From Tolypothrix sp. NIES-4075 (GTDB lineage Bacteria; Cyanobacteriota; Cyanobacteriia; Cyanobacteriales; Nostocaceae), in NCBI RefSeq assembly GCF_002218085.1, contig NZ_BDUC01000010.1:18013-82012 (forward strand): DNA of 64,000 nucleotides, given 5' to 3'. Within the stretch, counting starts at the first letter, position 1; every line of letters starts with the position of its first letter. The notes under the pieces are model-generated. The model saw only the letters and a program-made list of their open reading frames with translations, was not told where the DNA came from and made no database searches. Shown here piece by piece: positions 61,332-64,000 of the stretch. A program made the translations under genes and the position numbers.

Positions 61332-62960
61332 ATGGTCGCCAATAAAATTAATATTATGGTCAAGCCAAAAAAAGAATTAGATGCTTATATAGGAAAATTT
61401 TTAAATAATCGATATTTAATAAGAGATTTAATTGGCAAAGGGGGTATGGGTAGAGTTTACCTAGCAGAAGACGCTGCAAAGGGGGGGATGGCAGTTGCAG
61501 TCAAAATTCTCTCGTTGAGTCTGGTAAATCAGCAAATGTCCCAGCGCTTTGTTAGAGAAATTTTTATTGGAGCTCAATTAGGTCGCAAAAGTAAACATAT
61601 TGTCCGGGTGTTGAGCTACGGAATTACCGAAGAAAAAATTCCCTTCTGTGTAATGGAATATCTTCCGGGTAAAAATTTAAAAAATATTTTAAAAAATCAA
61701 GTATTAACGCTACCGCAGTTTTTAGATTTTTGTCATCAGATTTGTTTAGGGTTAGAGTGCGCTCATCAAGGTATCACCCTCAAAGGAGAGGTTTATCCGG
61801 TTGTTCACCGAGATATTAAACCAGAAAACATATTTATCATTGAAGATGTGAAAGTTGGAACAATAGTAAAAATTCTTGATTTTGGTATCGCCAAGTTTTT
61901 AACAGAGCGTGCCGGGATGACACTTACAGATTCATTTATTGGCAGTTTACCTTACTGTTCTCCAGAACATATAGAAGGACGCAAACTGCTGGATATGCGT
62001 TCTGATATTTACAGTTTAGGAGTGTTGATGTTTGAGATGCTAACAGGGAAGCATCCATTTTACACAACAAGCCAATCCTTTGGCACTTGGTATCAAGCTC
62101 ATCGCTTTCAAATACCACCAACCTTTGAGGAAGTGAATCCTCAAGTCAAAATTCCCCAGAAATTAGAACAATTAGTAATAAGTTGTTTAGCTAAAGACGC
62201 GAGCGATCGCCCACAAAATATCAACGAAATTTTAACAACCTTAGAAAAGGTAAAAACACAGCTTAATGATAAGACCTTTTTCTTCAGCAACTTGGAAAAT
62301 TCATCTACCGTGCAATTAATACCTTTTACCTCAGTATCAGAAAAAGAGTGTTTGCACCAAATTTGGCCCAAAAATAAACCAATTGCACCAATTGGTTTTC
62401 CACATTTACTACACACTCATAATGGAACCATCCCAACTTTTTGGGCAATGTTACCCAAAAAAGAAATTAACAAATTTATAGATAAAACAAATAGCACTGA
62501 CTTTATATCTAAAATGAACATCTATCCAATGATATTGTGGACAACAATTTTACATAATCCCGATCTGCCTTTAACGCGGTGGTTGTCTTATTTCTTGGAT
62601 ATGAAAGATAGTAGAGGACAAAAAATAGTGCAGATATTAGCAGAGACTGGCTACTATCATCTGCTATTTTTCGCTTTTGAAGAACCAACTCACTGCGCTC
62701 ATGTCAAGACTTTAACTCTTACTGCTAGTCAGCGTCAGCAACTTGCAGATTGGTTAGAGCTTAGTCAAAATTCCCCTGAAGTTATTAATTCCAATCAAGC
62801 CAAAGTTATTCTGAAAGCAGAGTACGAAAAGATTAAACCAGAAATTTTACGAAAGTTAGCACTCAATAAAACAAATAGCAAAGTTAATGTAAAAATTTTG
62901 CTATTTAAAATATTTTATAATATAGTAAATTTTTTCTTGCGACCACAAAATTTAGCATAA
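61332..62960 (+). CDS. Serine/threonine protein kinase with unknown C-terminal region
   Basis: A 542-residue Hanks-type kinase. The kinase domain spans about residues 28-295: glycine loop GKGGMGRVY, ATP lysine K58, catalytic H159-R160-D161 (HRDIKPEN), D183-F184-G185, the activation-loop end GSLPYCSPEHIEG and SDIYSLGVLMFEML. The C-terminal 240 residues lack a membrane helix and match no family I know. A conserved-looking part is IGFPHLLHTHNGTIPTFWAM and LTRWLSYFLDMKDSRGQKIV. ATG 61356 is an alternative start. It is followed by a paralogous kinase 61 bases later. Confidence 0.9.
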   Translation: MVANKINIMVKPKKELDAYIGKFLNNRYLIRDLIGKGGMGRVYLAEDAAKGGMAVAVKILSLSLVNQQMSQRFVREIFIGAQLGRKSKHIVRVLSYGITEEKIPFCVMEYLPGKNLKNILKNQVLTLPQFLDFCHQICLGLECAHQGITLKGEVYPVVHRDIKPENIFIIEDVKVGTIVKILDFGIAKFLTERAGMTLTDSFIGSLPYCSPEHIEGRKLLDMRSDIYSLGVLMFEMLTGKHPFYTTSQSFGTWYQAHRFQIPPTFEEVNPQVKIPQKLEQLVISCLAKDASDRPQNINEILTTLEKVKTQLNDKTFFFSNLENSSTVQLIPFTSVSEKECLHQIWPKNKPIAPIGFPHLLHTHNGTIPTFWAMLPKKEINKFIDKTNSTDFISKMNIYPMILWTTILHNPDLPLTRWLSYFLDMKDSRGQKIVQILAETGYYHLLFFAFEEPTHCAHVKTLTLTASQRQQLADWLELSQNSPEVINSNQAKVILKAEYEKIKPEILRKLALNKTNSKVNVKILLFKIFYNIVNFFLRPQNLA

Positions 62961-63021
62961 TTTATTAAAATAATCAGATAAAATTTAATTTTATAATTGC
63001 GAAAGCGCAGAGGTTTTAAAA

Positions 63022-64000
63022 GTGAATCAAAGTGCATTTGCTTGTCCGAATAAGACTGAATTGCTTGCCAATCGTTATCAACTAAAACAGCTAATTGGTA
63101 AGGGAGGTATGGGTGAAGTGTTTTTAGCTTCGGACATCTTGTTAGGGGGAATACCAGTTGCCATCAAGTTCCTTTCTCAAACGGTTTCAAATCCTCAGAT
63201 GCAAGAGGACTTTGCCCGTGAAGCTCGTATTTGTGCAGTTTTAAGTCAAAAAAGCCTGCATATAGTCCGGGCACATGATTATGGCGTGAGTGAACAAGGC
63301 AAACCATTCTACGTCATGGAATATCTGTGCGGCAAGAGTTTAAAGGATTTAATTCCTATACCTTTGGCGATGTTTATTACTCTTGGACGGCAGATTTGTT
63401 TGGGCTTACAATGCGCTCATGAAGGAATTAACATTGACGAAAAAATTTATCAGCTAGTTCATAAAGATATTAAACCAGCCAATATATTAGTTATACCCGA
63501 TCCGATATTAGGTCAATTAGCAAAAATTTTAGACTTCGGAATTGCTAAGTTTTTAAACTCTTCAGCAACAACAAGCACAAATAGAGGGTTTAATGGCACT
63601 TTGCCCTACTGTTCCCCGGAACAATTAGAGGGAGAAAAATTAGATAATCGCTCTGATATTTATAGTCTGGGTGTAACAATGTATGAAATGCTTACAGGTA
63701 AAAAACCTTGGCAACCAGAAACCGACTTATTTGGCGCATGGTATAAAGCACATCACTTTGAAGCCCCAAGAGCGATCGCTGATATTAATCCCAACCTCAA
63801 ACTGCCCAAAGAGCTTGATGATTTAATCATGGCTTGTCTTGCCAAAGCACCTGACTCGCGTCCCCAAAATATTACCCAAGTTCTAAAGATCTTAGAAAAA
63901 CTCGATCAATCCACTTATCTCGGCTTGCCTGCAACTTTAATCAAAGCAGAGTACACCTCTAGGATCACTCCCTTATCCCCCCCATCTCCCCCTCCCCCTC
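63022..64000 (+). CDS. Serine/threonine protein kinase, C-terminus cut by window edge
   Basis: A Hanks-type kinase starting at GTG 63022 with AGAGG about nine bases upstream. The glycine loop GKGGMGEVF and ATP lysine K49 are followed by a catalytic loop that reads HKDIKPAN (H147, K148, D149), with Lys in place of the usual Arg. DFG and the GTLPYCSPEQLEG end of the activation segment are present. It is clearly a tandem paralogue of the upstream kinase. After the kinase domain the frame enters C-rich repeat DNA at about 63968 (coding TPLSPPSPPPP) and is still open at the window end. Confidence 0.9.
   Translation, partial: MNQSAFACPNKTELLANRYQLKQLIGKGGMGEVFLASDILLGGIPVAIKFLSQTVSNPQMQEDFAREARICAVLSQKSLHIVRAHDYGVSEQGKPFYVMEYLCGKSLKDLIPIPLAMFITLGRQICLGLQCAHEGINIDEKIYQLVHKDIKPANILVIPDPILGQLAKILDFGIAKFLNSSATTSTNRGFNGTLPYCSPEQLEGEKLDNRSDIYSLGVTMYEMLTGKKPWQPETDLFGAWYKAHHFEAPRAIADINPNLKLPKELDDLIMACLAKAPDSRPQNITQVLKILEKLDQSTYLGLPATLIKAEYTSRITPLSPPSPPPP
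63968..64000. repeat. C-rich repeat at the window end, inside the kinase frame
   Basis: CCCTTATCCCCCCCATCTCCCC and following C/T tracts match the purine/pyrimidine repeats seen in trpD, at about 52740-52770 and at 58030-58075. It is open in the kinase frame at the edge of the window. Confidence 0.6.

Overview
The window is cyanobacterial, most likely from a filamentous heterocyst-type (Nostocales) genome. Three things support this: very frequent HIP1 octamers (GCGATCGC) inside and between genes, many spacers filled with short tandem repeats such as TTGGGAA and GGTTAGT, and a full gene set for scytonemin, the UV-A sunscreen of cyanobacterial sheaths. I recognised no tRNA, rRNA, CRISPR array, insertion sequence or phage gene.

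Bases 1043-29471, all on the minus strand apart from one small antitoxin, form a scytonemin locus. In transcription order it reads scyA, scyB, scyC, scyD, scyE, scyF, eboA, eboB, eboC, a glycosyltransferase, tyrA, dsbA, eboD, eboE, eboF, trpE(G), trpC, a quinone-reductase-like MDR gene, trpA, trpB, trpD and aroG. AroG, the Trp enzymes and TyrA supply tryptophan and the p-hydroxyphenylpyruvate branch. ScyB, ScyA and ScyC build the indole-phenol monomer in the cytoplasm. The Ebo proteins are implicated in delivering it to the periplasm, where secreted NHL-type proteins and a DsbA-like oxidoreductase may help finish it. The ebo set is split by the glycosyltransferase-tyrA-dsbA block. An MDR gene sits between trpC and trpA, and no tyrosinase (tyrP) is present. 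A Phd/VapB antitoxin with a decayed vapC remnant lies between eboF and trpE.

Divergent from scyA, across a spacer of nearly 1 kb, are a PAS histidine kinase and an AraC-type response regulator, the expected scytonemin two-component pair. Next come housekeeping genes (DUF3082, DUF4058, ispE, rsmA), a Uma2-type nuclease, a large PAS kinase and a GerMN lipoprotein.

Bases 40976-49172 hold two paralogous, repeat-rich two-partner-secretion exoproteins without a TpsB transporter. The rest (49.5-64 kb) is a mixed set: a metallo-beta-lactamase protein, small conserved cyanobacterial proteins, a Nif3-like protein, YjbQ, a GT-B glycosyltransferase, a class V aminotransferase, a RecB-like nuclease, a phytase-like esterase and two tandem serine/threonine kinases, the second cut by the window end.

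Repeat DNA shapes the annotation. An 8-bp repeat is inserted in frame in trpD. Repeat tracts give false N-terminal extensions to trpA, ispE, the DUF3082 gene, the Nif3 gene and a glycosyltransferase gene, and I trimmed those starts.
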